The notes under the pieces were generated by a model. That model searched no databases and was not told where the DNA came from. It saw only the letters and a list, made by a program, of their open reading frames with translations. Below are positions 22,177 to 34,005 of a stretch of DNA of 64,000 bases, one piece after another; the first letter of the stretch is position 1; each line of letters starts with the position of its first letter. Source of the stretch: Arthrobacter sp. TMP15 (GTDB lineage Bacteria > Actinomycetota > Actinomycetes > Actinomycetales > Micrococcaceae); NCBI RefSeq assembly GCF_039529835.1, contig NZ_CP154262.1, positions 2,542,001-2,606,000 on the forward strand, written 5' to 3'. A program made the position numbers and the translations under genes.

Positions 22177-24684
22177 TTATGACTTCCGCAGCAACTTTGC
22201 CAACGACCGCACAGACATATTGGGCATATAGGCCTCCCCCACAGCCCGGCCAATGCTCGGCAGTGACAACGGGTCCTGATACATCAAGTACAGGGGTCTG
22301 TGGCGTGGTTTGAAGCGCTGCTTGAAGTTTGCCAGTGAAGAAAAACCGTAAACAGGTTCCAAAGTGCGGGCAAGCAGAACCAGTATCCGGGCCAAATTGC
22401 CGTTTTCTTCCCCTTCGCCCGCCACGTTGCTTGCCAGCGGTGAGCCAGAGAGCGAAATGTACTCCACGGTCGCGGCAAAATGACGCACAGCTTGGGCAAT
22501 CAGATATTCCATCACGCCGTTGAAAGCTCCGGAATTCCGACGCATGAAATCAAGGGTCCAGCTCACCACTTCTCCCTGATCAAACACAGGGAGCCAGCTC
22601 GTCACGGCATGGATCCGTCCTGAGTCATCGATGGCAAGACAAAGCTGGACGTTTTCATTCTTCAGTTCTTCAAGTCCGCCCAAAGTGAAGCCAAGTTCTG
22701 GCAGGGCTTGGCCGCTGACCCAGTCCTCCGAGATTTCATGGACCTGGGTACGTTGTCCCGTGGAGAGCTCTGCATAGTTACACCATTGTGCCGTGACGCC
22801 CAGCTTTGTTGCTTTATTCAAGGCGGTGCGGACGTTTTGCCAATCTTTGCCTTTGAAGTCCATACTCCGCACATCAAGAAGTGTCTCGGCAGCCACCTGA
22901 ATCCGCCGGAATCCGCGCTGACCCAGCAGTTCAACGGCCGCGCCCGTCACCGAATAAAAGCAGGGTGTCAGTGACTCCTCGGCACAAAATTCAAGGAAAT
23001 CATCCACTGCCTCTGAATACTGATCGGCGGCTCCCACTGGCCCGCCCACTGTAACGGCGACGCCACTGTGCGGCTGGTAAGCCACACAGGCTGTCCCTGC
23101 GTCATTGAACCAATATTGATTGTTCGGCCACAGCGTCATCCAAGACAGCGAATCTCCTCCCCTGCGCACAAGCTCCTGCGCGCGCTGAGCATCATCAGCA
23201 CCGCTGCGCAAGCGCCGGCTAAGAAACAAAACAAAGATGCTCACAGCGCTCAGCAGCCACAGCACTGGCCCACCAAAACTGAATAGAAGCTCAGAGAAGA
23301 ATCCATGCGGATAAACGTTGGCCGCGTAGCTAAAAGGAAACGGATAGGGCAGTATTATGCGCGGAATCCCAGCCACCAAGGCCGCAATCCCCATACGGTT
23401 GCCCAGATTTCCTTCGGCCAACCACGCAACGCTGTAGAGCACAATCACGGCTAGCAGCAGCAGGGGCAGGAAAATCAATGACCGTCTGCGCAGTGCAGGA
23501 TCGGGATCCACCCGGAAATACCTCCGGAAAACTACCAAGGCTAGGGCTATAAGCACCGGCACCAGCACCACCGGCAAGAGCTCCCACACCGATTCATTGA
23601 TGCTCAGGCTGCGGTGCCCGCGCCGCAACGGCAGGCCTAGCCCGGCAAAGACCTGGAAATAGATGGCTGAGACTAGTCCAATTACCAGGTGCAGATACAC
23701 TGCTGCCCATAATGCCAAACGGTTCCCGCGTCGCAGGCCTTCGGCACACACAAGCAACAACAGCATCGGCATCAACGCCAGAATATGGCCACCGGATCCC
23801 AGCAGACCCATGTTACGAACCATCCCATGGCAGCTGCCTTGCCATTGTGCCAGCGTAGGATCCTGATTGGTGATCCAGGTGCGCATCACAGCGAGAGGCC
23901 CCACGGCTACATGCGCCACAGCAGCCGCGATGGGACCGATTGCGAACACCGCAACCACCATTGCCAAGATTGTTCGCACTTCTTGGCTTGTTGATCGTCT
24001 GGCGAATCCGTGACTTGTTGCCTTGACAAACAGCAGCCCCAGAGCAAGCCCAGTCAAGGATGCAAGTAAAATATATACGTGCTGGGCATGGCCCACATAC
24101 ACACTGAGCATCAGCGCCGTTGCCACAGTTAGTACTCGCACACGGCGTCTCCACAGCAGACTGATGGCCTGGCTGGCTGCCATCAGGGTCCCTGCTGAGG
24201 CTGCAAACGGCCCCAAGAGTGTTGCTTGTTCCATCCCTGCAGGCAGGTCCACCGCATCCATGCTGCCCAGCGCAATAATGAGTGTATAGAGCACGACGGC
24301 GGCAATTTGCGTTGCGCTGAACAGCACTGCTGTGCGCAGGGTGCCTAAGGTAGCTTCTGCCAGTCCCAAGACCGTGCCTAGAACAGCCACGCTAAGGAGC
24401 ATCGCGGCCGTGCTGGAGCTAAGAAACAAGGTAGTGAACATGTTCCACCAGTGGCTGCTGAAAAGATCAGCGGACTGGTAACCCCAGGTACCGGCCACAG
24501 GGCTGGGCAGACGGTGCAGGAATGCACCTGAAACGAAGTGGGCAAACACTACTGCAACGATTAAACCTGAGCTAAAGGGCGTGCCTCCGATCCAGGTCGC
24601 CGTTGCTCTGGCTAGAGAGGCGATGGCTCCCGGGGCCACAGCAGCGGCGGTGCTGCTAGCACTCGATGGGTCCCGAATGGTCAC
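22177..24684 (-). CDS. Multi-pass membrane protein with DUF2156 (MprF-like aminoacyl-lipid synthase) domain
   Basis: The 835-residue protein has about 12-14 membrane segments in residues 40-490, then a soluble C-terminal domain (about 505-830) with the DUF2156 signature: SWMTLWPNNQYWFND, GRIHAVTSWLPV and SWTLDFMRRNSGAFNGVMEYLI. This domain takes an amino acid from aminoacyl-tRNA and puts it on a membrane lipid (MprF, LysX). The N-terminal half is not the usual MprF flippase fold; it looks rhomboid-like (FSSHWWNMFTTLFLSS) but lacks a clear catalytic pair. It overlaps the esterase gene by 4 bp (ATGA). Which amino acid and lipid are used cannot be read from the sequence. Confidence 0.82.
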   Translation of the reverse strand: MTIRDPSSASSTAAAVAPGAIASLARATATWIGGTPFSSGLIVAVVFAHFVSGAFLHRLPSPVAGTWGYQSADLFSSHWWNMFTTLFLSSSTAAMLLSVAVLGTVLGLAEATLGTLRTAVLFSATQIAAVVLYTLIIALGSMDAVDLPAGMEQATLLGPFAASAGTLMAASQAISLLWRRRVRVLTVATALMLSVYVGHAQHVYILLASLTGLALGLLFVKATSHGFARRSTSQEVRTILAMVVAVFAIGPIAAAVAHVAVGPLAVMRTWITNQDPTLAQWQGSCHGMVRNMGLLGSGGHILALMPMLLLLVCAEGLRRGNRLALWAAVYLHLVIGLVSAIYFQVFAGLGLPLRRGHRSLSINESVWELLPVVLVPVLIALALVVFRRYFRVDPDPALRRRSLIFLPLLLLAVIVLYSVAWLAEGNLGNRMGIAALVAGIPRIILPYPFPFSYAANVYPHGFFSELLFSFGGPVLWLLSAVSIFVLFLSRRLRSGADDAQRAQELVRRGGDSLSWMTLWPNNQYWFNDAGTACVAYQPHSGVAVTVGGPVGAADQYSEAVDDFLEFCAEESLTPCFYSVTGAAVELLGQRGFRRIQVAAETLLDVRSMDFKGKDWQNVRTALNKATKLGVTAQWCNYAELSTGQRTQVHEISEDWVSGQALPELGFTLGGLEELKNENVQLCLAIDDSGRIHAVTSWLPVFDQGEVVSWTLDFMRRNSGAFNGVMEYLIAQAVRHFAATVEYISLSGSPLASNVAGEGEENGNLARILVLLARTLEPVYGFSSLANFKQRFKPRHRPLYLMYQDPLSLPSIGRAVGEAYMPNMSVRSLAKLLRKS

Positions 24685-26054
24685 GGCAGGCCCATTCTTT
24701 CAAAAATAAACGCCAGTCCCTCAGGTAAGCCCTCGTTGACCACAGTCCATGAGTGCCCACCAGGAAAGAGCGCACTGTCAGTTCGCATCCCTGCTTTGCG
24801 GGTGGCGTTTAGAAGTACCAACACATTCGCAGAATACACAGCATCCTGGCTTCCAGAAGCAAACCAGCCGGCAATCTCTGGATACTTTTTTATAGAGAGC
24901 AGGGTCAGCGGCACCAAAGCATCAAAAGCCGCAGTGTCACCATGAAAGGCACGGTTGATTGTCACCGAACGGTTCACGGCCAGAGCGGGCTCACGTTCTG
25001 GGGAGAAGGCCATGAAAGAACGGAAAATATCCGGATGCCGGGTCACCATCTGCATGGCACACGTGCCACCGAAAGAGAAACCCCCCACAGCCCAATGGGC
25101 AGGGTTGGTGTCGGCATCCAGATGGGTCTTAATCCACTCAGGGACATCTTTGGACATGTAAGTATCGGCTTGGCCAAGCGTTGAATCCATACACATGGTG
25201 TTTGCCTGTTCCCCGCCATTGGGGTCAGGGATCACCACCAAGGGAGTCAATCCTTCATGTGCCATGGCATAGACGTCCAGCTCACGAATTAGCTCGGAGG
25301 ACTGCAGCCACGATTCCGGCGAGCCCGGCTGCCCGCTGACAAGAACCAGCACTGGCAGAACAGGCCTGTTCGCGGATGCGTAAGCCGGCGGCAAATACAC
25401 AAGAGCGTTGCGAGCCTTGAAACCGGAGATGGTGCCGGGAATAGCTGTTGAAAGCACAGTCCCTGAAGTTGCCAACCCTGCAGGAGCCCTCCACCGCTGG
25501 GACACCGCGTTGTCCATAAAACGCGAACTGAGAATATGTTGCAAAGCAGGCGCAGGTGCCGCCGATAACTGCGTATGAACACCCAATAGTCTGCCAACTG
25601 TAGGGTACTGGCCAAAGATGGCATTGACCTGTAAGCCGCTAGAGGCAAGGACAACCACAGTGGCAAGAATGGCCACCCCTCGACGCCAGGGCGAGATCCG
25701 CTGACGGGAAACTGGTGCGGTGGAAGCGTCACGGGCGGGGGATTTCTGTCCTCTTCGACGACGACGCAGGCCGCCGAACGCCGTCGCACTCCCCAATGCC
25801 ACGGCCCAGATCATCAACGCAACAGTGTTAACAACGGCCGAGGGCAAGTCCTCCGGCCACCAGTAAAAGGCGTGGATCACGGCCCAGCAGGCGAGCGTAC
25901 TGATGAGGAAAGCGCCAATGGCAGATGCCACCGCAAACAGCCACCAGCGAACGGAACGTCGTAGGAGCAGGAAGACTAAAGAAGCCACACACATTATCCC
26001 AAAAATGCTGGGCAGGGGGCCATTGATCAGGCTAAGGTTTTGGATCCAGTTCAC
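24681..26054 (-). CDS. Membrane-anchored esterase (alpha/beta hydrolase)
   Basis: The 457-residue protein has four membrane segments in residues 15-142, then a C-terminal esterase D/PHB depolymerase-like domain: nucleophile elbow GFSFGG (325-330, Ser327), FASGSQD (about 398-404, possible Asp) and PGGHSW (431-436, catalytic His434). Its stop overlaps the DUF2156 gene start, so the two are made together. Similar hydrolases paired with MprF-type synthases remove amino acids from aminoacyl-lipids in other Gram-positives; that is an attractive but unproven role. It starts with GTG and has no ribosome binding site or evident -10 box. Confidence 0.82.
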   Translation of the reverse strand: MNWIQNLSLINGPLPSIFGIMCVASLVFLLLRRSVRWWLFAVASAIGAFLISTLACWAVIHAFYWWPEDLPSAVVNTVALMIWAVALGSATAFGGLRRRRRGQKSPARDASTAPVSRQRISPWRRGVAILATVVVLASSGLQVNAIFGQYPTVGRLLGVHTQLSAAPAPALQHILSSRFMDNAVSQRWRAPAGLATSGTVLSTAIPGTISGFKARNALVYLPPAYASANRPVLPVLVLVSGQPGSPESWLQSSELIRELDVYAMAHEGLTPLVVIPDPNGGEQANTMCMDSTLGQADTYMSKDVPEWIKTHLDADTNPAHWAVGGFSFGGTCAMQMVTRHPDIFRSFMAFSPEREPALAVNRSVTINRAFHGDTAAFDALVPLTLLSIKKYPEIAGWFASGSQDAVYSANVLVLLNATRKAGMRTDSALFPGGHSWTVVNEGLPEGLAFIFERMGLP

Positions 26055-26082
26055 TTCGTTGCCGCACTTTTAGGAGGGATAT

Positions 26083-26102
26083 CTGCCGAAAGAAAGCGGC
26101 AG
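26083..26102 (-). terminator. Small hairpin behind the atp operon
   Basis: CTGCCG pairs with CGGCAG around an 8-nt loop, about 40 nt downstream of the DUF2550 stop. No T-run follows, so it is a weak terminator candidate. Confidence 0.35.
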
Positions 26103-26143
26103 CAAAGTGATGCTAACGGCATTTGCTGGCAATCAGCTGAGCG

Positions 26144-26575
26144 TTATCGCCATGTGCCCACGCCAGTGTGCGGACCAGCCTCAAGCCAGGAAGATAAGCC
26201 GGCGTAGGCGCCGAATTTCATCGCTAACAGCACTTCTTTTCCCTCATAAGAAAGCACCACGATGACAACTTCGGGAGGCACACGCGTTAGTTCACTCTCG
26301 CTGGGCTCGCGGCGCCCAATCAACACAATCTTGCTGCGTTGCATGGTTCGGGCAGGTATAGGGCTTAACGAAAGGAGCCGGACCCATTCAAGGACCGACT
26401 CCTGATAACGACAAACCCCCATCGCCCAGCGATTACTCGCAGTGGAAATGGAGGCGTCTACTGTGCCCAGGGCACGCCGCAACATGAGGCGGCGCACCCC
26501 GAACAGGCACAGCATTAGAACAACTAGCAGGAATGCTCCAGCCAGTATGATGAACGGAATACCAAGTTCGTTCAT
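26144..26575 (-). CDS. DUF2550 family membrane-anchored protein
   Basis: A 143-residue protein with one N-terminal membrane helix (IPFIILAGAFLLVVLMLCLFG) followed by a basic segment and a small domain containing NRWAMGVCRYQE and RSKIVLIGRREPSESE. DUF2550 genes follow atpC in most Actinobacteria and are taken to be part of the atp transcription unit. The function is unknown. The ATG at 26575 is chosen over a TTG one codon upstream. It begins 10 nt after the atpC stop without a clear ribosome binding site. Confidence 0.85.
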   Translation of the reverse strand: MNELGIPFIILAGAFLLVVLMLCLFGVRRLMLRRALGTVDASISTASNRWAMGVCRYQESVLEWVRLLSLSPIPARTMQRSKIVLIGRREPSESELTRVPPEVVIVVLSYEGKEVLLAMKFGAYAGLSSWLEAGPHTGVGTWR

Positions 26576-26585
26576 CAATGGATAG

Positions 26586-26876
26586 CTAGCGAATACCAGA
26601 GCCAGAAGTTGCGCTGTCTTTCAACTGCGCATTGTCGGCCACAATCACTACCCGGTTCTCATCAACCGAGAAGAATCCGCCGTCCACTTCAACGAAGAAG
26701 CGGGGGCCTTCCACGGGTGCGATCTCCAGCAAGCCCGGCGCCAAAACCGCGAGCAAAGGGGTGTGACCGGGCAAAATGCCGATCTCGCCCTCGCTGGTAA
26801 AACCCTTGACCAGGGTCGCCGCACCCGAGAACACAGCGTGGTCGGCCGCTACGATTTCAACTTCGAGGTTAGCCAT
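26586..26876 (-). CDS. atpC: ATP synthase F1 epsilon subunit (short form)
   Basis: Epsilon links the rotating gamma shaft to the c-ring and can inhibit ATP hydrolysis. The 96 residues cover only the N-terminal beta-sandwich (VEIVAADHAVFSGAA, GEIGILPGHTPLLAVL, VDGGFFSVDENRVVIVAD); the C-terminal two-helix hairpin that causes inhibition in E. coli and Bacillus is absent, and the end is a disordered ATSGSGIR. Short epsilons occur in several Actinobacteria. The ATG follows the atpD stop by 2 nt. Confidence 0.95.
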   Translation of the reverse strand: MANLEVEIVAADHAVFSGAATLVKGFTSEGEIGILPGHTPLLAVLAPGLLEIAPVEGPRFFVEVDGGFFSVDENRVVIVADNAQLKDSATSGSGIR

Positions 26877-26878
26877 GT

Positions 26879-29280
<2,402 letters not shown>

Positions 29281-29305
29281 GTTTGTCCTTTCCTTATCCT
29301 TGTTT

Positions 29306-29335
29306 GGGCTGCTGGCACCAAGGTGCCAGCAGCCC
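29306..29335. other. Perfect 14-bp hairpin between atpA and atpG
   Basis: GGGCTGCTGGCACC pairs with GGTGCCAGCAGCCC with only two bases between the arms. It sits inside the atp operon, 16 nt after the atpA stop and 25 nt before the atpG start. No T-run follows, so full termination is unlikely; it could stabilise or mark a processing point of the mRNA, or attenuate. Confidence 0.8.
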
Positions 29336-29350
29336 TAGTCAGGGATGGTG

Positions 29351-30988
29351 TCAGCGTTTCTGCTTGACGATCTTTTCCTGGTCAACGTCCTCGGCGGCAA
29401 GAGCACCGAACTCCTCATGGCCGGCGCCAACCAACTGGTCGTCACCCTGCCCGAAGAAGCCCTTCTTGAAGGCGTCAATATTGGACTTGAGCGCATCTAC
29501 GGTCGAAGGTTCCAGCAGGTTGGTTTCAGCCAACGTGGTCAGAATCGACGTGTTGTGACGCAGGTGCTCGAGGAACTCGGTTTCAAAGCGGAGAACATCC
29601 TCCACCGGGACCGTGTCCAAGTAGCCATTGGTGCCCATCCAGATCGAGACGACCTGGTTCTCAACCGGGAACGGTGCGTATTGTCCCTGTTTGAGCAGTT
29701 CCATCAAACGCGCTCCGCGAGTCAGCTGCTGCTTTGTAGCGGCATCCAAATCGGAGGCGAACATGGCGAACGCCTGCATGTCACGGTACTGAGCCAGTTC
29801 CAGCTTCAAAGTACCGGCAACCTTCTTCATGGCCTTTACCTGTGCCGCGCCACCAACACGCGATACAGATACACCCACGTCAACAGCGGGACGCTGGTTG
29901 GCGTTGAAGAGGTCTGACTGCAAGAAGATCTGACCATCGGTAATGGAGATAACGTTGGTGGGAATGTACGCCGAAACGTCATTCGCCTTGGTTTCAATGA
30001 TCGGCAGACCGGTCATTGAACCTGCGCCGAGCTCGTCAGAGAGCTTGGCACAACGTTCCAGAAGGCGGGAGTGCAAGTAGAACACGTCACCGGGGTAAGC
30101 CTCGCGGCCCGGCGGGCGACGCAGCAGCAGTGAGACTGCGCGGTAAGCTTCCGCCTGCTTGGACAAGTCATCAAACACGATCAGAACGTGCTTGCCGCTG
30201 TACATCCAGTGCTGGCCAATGGCCGAACCGGCGTACGGTGCCAAGTACTTGAAACCAGCCGGGTCAGAAGCCGGAGAAGCCACGATGGTGGTGTACTCGA
30301 GAGCTCCGTGATCGGCCAAGGTCTGGCGAACTGCTGCGATCGTCGATGCTTTCTGCCCGATCGCTACGTAAACGCAACGAACCTGCTTCTTCACGTCCCC
30401 TGAAGCCCAGTTGGCCTTCTGGTTGATGATGGCGTCAACGGCCAGTGCGGTCTTACCCGTCTGGCGGTCACCAATGATCAGCTGACGCTGGCCACGGCCG
30501 ATCGGAATCATGGCGTCGATGGCCTTCATACCGGTCTGCAGCGGCTCGTGAACCGACTTGCGCTCGGTAACGCCGGGTGCCTGAAGTTCCAGAGCTCGAC
30601 GGCCTTCGGATTCGATCTCGCCCAGGTCATCAATCGGCTGACCCAAGGGATCAACGACGCGGCCTAGGAAGTTATCGCCAACCGGTACGGAGAGAATCTC
30701 CCCTGTGCGGTGGACTTGCTGGCCCTCGGCGATGCCAGTGAAGTCGCCAAGAACAACCACACCAATCTCGCGAGTGTCCAAGTTCTGGGCCAAGCCCAGT
30801 GTGCCGTCTTCGAATCGAAGCAGCTCGTTGGCCATGACAGAGGGAAGACCCTCTACCTTGGCAATGCCGTCACTTGCCGTGGTGACCCGGCCAACCTCGA
30901 CGCGTTCCGCGTTGCCCGGTTCATAGGACGCTGCGAACTCATTCAAGGCATTGCGGACGTCGTCGGCATTGATGGTCAAGTCGGCCAT
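29351..30988 (-). CDS. atpA: ATP synthase F1 alpha subunit
   Basis: Non-catalytic nucleotide-binding subunit of the F1 hexamer, 545 residues. Walker A is GDRQTGKT (173-180), followed by [22 protein letters not shown] and the arginine-finger region [10 protein letters not shown] are also present. The C-terminus has the extra 30-40 residues ([17 protein letters not shown]) common in Actinobacteria. It lies third from the end of the F1 gene set. Confidence 0.98.
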   Translation of the reverse strand: MADLTINADDVRNALNEFAASYEPGNAERVEVGRVTTASDGIAKVEGLPSVMANELLRFEDGTLGLAQNLDTREIGVVVLGDFTGIAEGQQVHRTGEILSVPVGDNFLGRVVDPLGQPIDDLGEIESEGRRALELQAPGVTERKSVHEPLQTGMKAIDAMIPIGRGQRQLIIGDRQTGKTALAVDAIINQKANWASGDVKKQVRCVYVAIGQKASTIAAVRQTLADHGALEYTTIVASPASDPAGFKYLAPYAGSAIGQHWMYSGKHVLIVFDDLSKQAEAYRAVSLLLRRPPGREAYPGDVFYLHSRLLERCAKLSDELGAGSMTGLPIIETKANDVSAYIPTNVISITDGQIFLQSDLFNANQRPAVDVGVSVSRVGGAAQVKAMKKVAGTLKLELAQYRDMQAFAMFASDLDAATKQQLTRGARLMELLKQGQYAPFPVENQVVSIWMGTNGYLDTVPVEDVLRFETEFLEHLRHNTSILTTLAETNLLEPSTVDALKSNIDAFKKGFFGQGDDQLVGAGHEEFGALAAEDVDQEKIVKQKR

Positions 30989-31100
30989 CTGCAGTCCCTG
31001 CTCTCCTAAGTTGTGGATACCGCCGCGTAAATAGTTGCTGCGGTAGCCTAAATGTTTGATTCAGTCTGTTGTGGACTGGCAGCTAAGAAACGTAAGTTAC

Positions 31101-31916
31101 TTAGACTGCCAACCGGCGGCGAAGATCAGCCAGTCGCGTGGCTGAGGTTGCGTCAACAACCTCGTCCCCCACAACAACCTTGATTCCGCCGACCAACGTC
31201 GGGTCAATATTGACATTGATCTTCAAATCGCGACCGTAGAGATTGTTCAATCCGGCCTGCAAACGGCTCAACTGCTCTGCGCTCAGGTCACGGGTGACAC
31301 TGACGTAGGCAATCCAGCGTTGCTGGCGTTTGGCAACCAATTCCACGAAACGTTGCACCAAGGCCGTTGACTTGAGCCCCCGAGGGGAAGTTGCGGCCTG
31401 GTGGATCAACAGCGTGGAGACGTCGCTGGCCCCAGGAACAACCTTGTGCGCCAAAACGCCCTTGGCAGAGTTCGAGGCCTGTGCATCGTCAAAGGCACGC
31501 TGCAGTTCATGACTGGATTCAACAACTCGGATAAACGAGAAGAGTTCCTCTTCAAGCCTGTCCAGGTTGGCAGAACCGCCACCTTGACCTTCGGCAACCG
31601 CGATCGCCGATGTTGCAGCCAAGACTTCCAGTGCATCGCCCAGGTCACGTGCAGTGCTCCACCGCGCGGCAACCAGTTCCAGAAACACAACCTGTGCCTC
31701 TGCACTGACTTTGCCCGCAATGAGCTTGGTGGCCAAAACTGCTTTGTCCGCACTCTTTCGAGTGGGATCGGTCAAAGCGCGACGCAGGCCGGCGTTGCTG
31801 TCCAGAAGCTCCAATATTGAAAAGAGATCCTGAGCCAACACGATCGACGCAGTGGCGAGCTTAGGTTCCAACGACTCCAAAGCCGCTGCCAATGACTTGC
31901 TTGATACACCTGCCAT
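31101..31916 (-). CDS. atpH: ATP synthase F1 delta subunit
   Basis: Delta joins the F1 head to the peripheral stalk. The 271-residue form is the long actinobacterial type, starting VSSKSLAAALESLEP, with the C-terminal VTRDLSAEQLSRLQAGLNNL and DPTLVGGIKVVVGDEVVDAT that define the family. Its ATG overlaps the last base of the atpF stop (TAATG), so it is translationally coupled to atpF. A 112-nt gap with weak hairpins separates it from atpA. Confidence 0.95.
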   Translation of the reverse strand: MAGVSSKSLAAALESLEPKLATASIVLAQDLFSILELLDSNAGLRRALTDPTRKSADKAVLATKLIAGKVSAEAQVVFLELVAARWSTARDLGDALEVLAATSAIAVAEGQGGGSANLDRLEEELFSFIRVVESSHELQRAFDDAQASNSAKGVLAHKVVPGASDVSTLLIHQAATSPRGLKSTALVQRFVELVAKRQQRWIAYVSVTRDLSAEQLSRLQAGLNNLYGRDLKINVNIDPTLVGGIKVVVGDEVVDATSATRLADLRRRLAV

Positions 31917-32467
31917 TACTTCGATGCACCCGCGTTCGACTGATTTTCCAGATCGGCCAGGAAGCGCTCAACCACACGGTTGGAACGCGCATCATCGTTA
32001 AGGGCTTCCCCAACGATTTTGCTGGCAAGCGATGTAGCCAATGTGCCAACCTCATTGCGGAGGGAGTTCACTGCGGCAACGCGCTCGGCTTCGATCTGAA
32101 CTTGAGCCTGGGCGGTGATGCGTGCAGATTCCTCTGCAGCTTTCGCCTTCAGGTCTGCCAAAATCTGGGCGCCTTCTGAACGGGCGGTCTCACGGATGCC
32201 ATTGGCTTCCGTACGAGCATCCATCAGCTGAGCTTTGTACTGCTCCAAGAGGGCGTTAGCTTCAGCCTGAGCCTCTTCTGCCTTCTCGATCCCACCTTCA
32301 ATGGCCTCTACACGATCCGTGTATGACTTCTCGAAGCTGGGTGCAATGAATTTCTTCACCACAAAGAGCAGGACAGCGAAGGCTACAGCCGTGACTAGAA
32401 CTTCCCACCAGTTTGGCAGGAGCGGGTTAGCACCCTCACTAGCGAGGATTACTGCTGCGGTAACCAT
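31916..32467 (-). CDS. atpF: ATP synthase F0 b subunit
   Basis: One N-terminal membrane helix (VLVTAVAFAVLLFVVKKFIA) is followed by a long Ala/Glu/Lys-rich helix (TDRVEAIEGGIEKAEEAQAE onward) that forms the peripheral stalk with delta. The 183-residue length is normal. AAGGATAAG stands before the ATG. Confidence 0.96.
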   Translation of the reverse strand: MVTAAVILASEGANPLLPNWWEVLVTAVAFAVLLFVVKKFIAPSFEKSYTDRVEAIEGGIEKAEEAQAEANALLEQYKAQLMDARTEANGIRETARSEGAQILADLKAKAAEESARITAQAQVQIEAERVAAVNSLRNEVGTLATSLASKIVGEALNDDARSNRVVERFLADLENQSNAGASK

Positions 32468-32542
32468 TTCTCACTTATCCTTTATCTGATATACGTCCAT
32501 GAAAATTTCAGTCCTGGAAAGAAAGGACAAAAAGTCTTTGAA

Positions 32543-32752
32543 CTAGACGCCAACGACGAAGGCGAAGACCAGACCAAGGATAGCCAATGCTTCTGCAAGG
32601 GCGAAGCCAAGCAGGGCGATGGGCTGCAGGATGCGCTGAGCTTCCGGCTGGCGGGCTACACCGTTGATGTAGGCAGCGAAGATCATGCCCACGCCAATAG
32701 CCGAGCCGATAGCCGCTAGGCCGTAACCAATCATATTAAGGGAGCCGTGCAT
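32543..32752 (-). CDS. atpE: ATP synthase F0 c subunit
   Basis: The 69-residue proteolipid has two membrane helices linked by the polar loop with RQP (34-36). The proton-binding carboxylate is E54 in [11 protein letters not shown]. The first helix has the GxGxG-like [11 protein letters not shown] packing motif. The sodium-binding set of residues is not evident, so a proton-driven ring is expected. AAAGGAAC stands before the ATG. Confidence 0.98.
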   Translation of the reverse strand: MHGSLNMIGYGLAAIGSAIGVGMIFAAYINGVARQPEAQRILQPIALLGFALAEALAILGLVFAFVVGV

Positions 32753-32846
32753 TATTTGTTCCTTTCAAGATACCGACGTTGTGCCGGCAGTTTGGGAAGT
32801 GATTCTTGATTTCGGGAAAAGCTTTGGTTGTTGCTGGGGAAAACGT

Positions 32847-33659
32847 TTAGTGTGTGTCAGCTTCCAGGCTGCCCTGGATATAGATCGCTGTCAGCAAGGT
32901 AAAGACGAATGCTTGCAGAACCATGATCAACAGTTCCAGGCCATACATGGCCACAGAACCGGCGATCACTGCAACGCCGGTGGCGTTGAGCAAGATGTTG
33001 TCTTGTTCCATGATCAAGTACTGTGCGCCGCTACCGGCAAGAATCACAATCATGTGCCCAGCGAGCATTGTTGCCATCAAACGCAAGGAGTGCGTCAGGG
33101 GACGAACAATGAAGTTGGAAATGATTTCCAGCGGCACCAGCAACGGCAGAATCCAGCCGGGAACCCCGGACGGAACAACTGCCAGCTTGAAGAATCGGAT
33201 ACCGTTCTTCTGCACTCCAACACCAATCCACGTGAAGTAGATGATCAGGGCAATTGCGTAAGCACTGCCGGCATGGGAGAAGGAGGGCAGTTGCAAGAAT
33301 GGAATGGCGCCGAAGATGTTATTCAGCAGCACAAACAAGAACACGGAGAATAGCAGCGGTACCCAGGGGCGGAAGTTTTTCTCACCCATGATGTCGCGGC
33401 CAACTGTATTGCGCGCGAAGCTGTAGAAGCCTTCGGCGAAGAATTGGACTCGGCCCGGAACCAGTTTCGGGTTTCGGATCGCGACCTTAAAGAACACTGC
33501 GATCAAAACCACCGACAAGACGACCAAGATCATCTGCTTGCCAATCCCGGTGCCATATTCGGCCATCCAGGGAAGGATGTCTGGGAGGTGGGTGTCGCTA
33601 ATCGTCGGTGGGATAAAACCACCGTCATTCGAGGCCATCGGAAGCGCAAACGCGGTCAA
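32847..33659 (-). CDS. atpB: ATP synthase F0 a subunit
   Basis: The 270-residue stator channel subunit shows FAEGFYSFARNTVG, FVLLNNIFGAIPF, the essential arginine in THSLRLMATMLAGH and LELLIMVLQAFVFTLLTAIY. A TTG at 33659 is chosen as start (TAFALPMASNDGG) because GAGAGGA stands 8 nt upstream; the frame is open to 33695 but without conserved sequence or site. It follows the AtpZ-like gene by about 90 nt. Confidence 0.95.
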   Translation of the reverse strand: MTAFALPMASNDGGFIPPTISDTHLPDILPWMAEYGTGIGKQMILVVLSVVLIAVFFKVAIRNPKLVPGRVQFFAEGFYSFARNTVGRDIMGEKNFRPWVPLLFSVFLFVLLNNIFGAIPFLQLPSFSHAGSAYAIALIIYFTWIGVGVQKNGIRFFKLAVVPSGVPGWILPLLVPLEIISNFIVRPLTHSLRLMATMLAGHMIVILAGSGAQYLIMEQDNILLNATGVAVIAGSVAMYGLELLIMVLQAFVFTLLTAIYIQGSLEADTH

Positions 33660-33750
33660 CGCGCTGTCCTCTCTGCAGTTTCGGTCATAGGGCAAGTGTG
33701 GTGGTCCATCAAAAGATGGTCAGCACCGTGAAAAAGTCTGATGGTGGGCT

Positions 33751-34005
33751 TCATTGCTGCTTGCCATCATCTTGGCGACCATGCCTTTGATGATGCCGGG
33801 CTAGGTAATATCCGCAGACAGCCCCGATGGGGATGGCAGCGAACAAAATCCAAGCAGTGTCCAACAAAAAGTCCAGTCCCCACCCTATCAAACCCCAGAG
33901 CAGGATTCCGCCAATAATGTAGGTGTAGTCCAGCTTTCCCGTATTGGACTGGGGTGGAACCACAACATGCTGTGGTTCCTGTCCATCCGGTAACTTATTT
34001 GTCAT
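33751..34005 (-). CDS. AtpZ/AtpI-like small membrane protein
   Basis: An 84-residue protein with two membrane helices (YIIGGILLWGLIGWGLDFLL and WILFAAIPIGAVCGYYLARH) of the AtpZ/AtpI family, which helps assembly or magnesium supply of the ATP synthase. Its ATG at 34005 (MTNKLPDGQ) has AAAGGACG upstream and overlaps the 3' end of the preceding atpI gene by 11 nt. A longer frame to 34092 reads through atpI in another phase and is not used. Confidence 0.85.
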   Translation of the reverse strand: MTNKLPDGQEPQHVVVPPQSNTGKLDYTYIIGGILLWGLIGWGLDFLLDTAWILFAAIPIGAVCGYYLARHHQRHGRQDDGKQQ

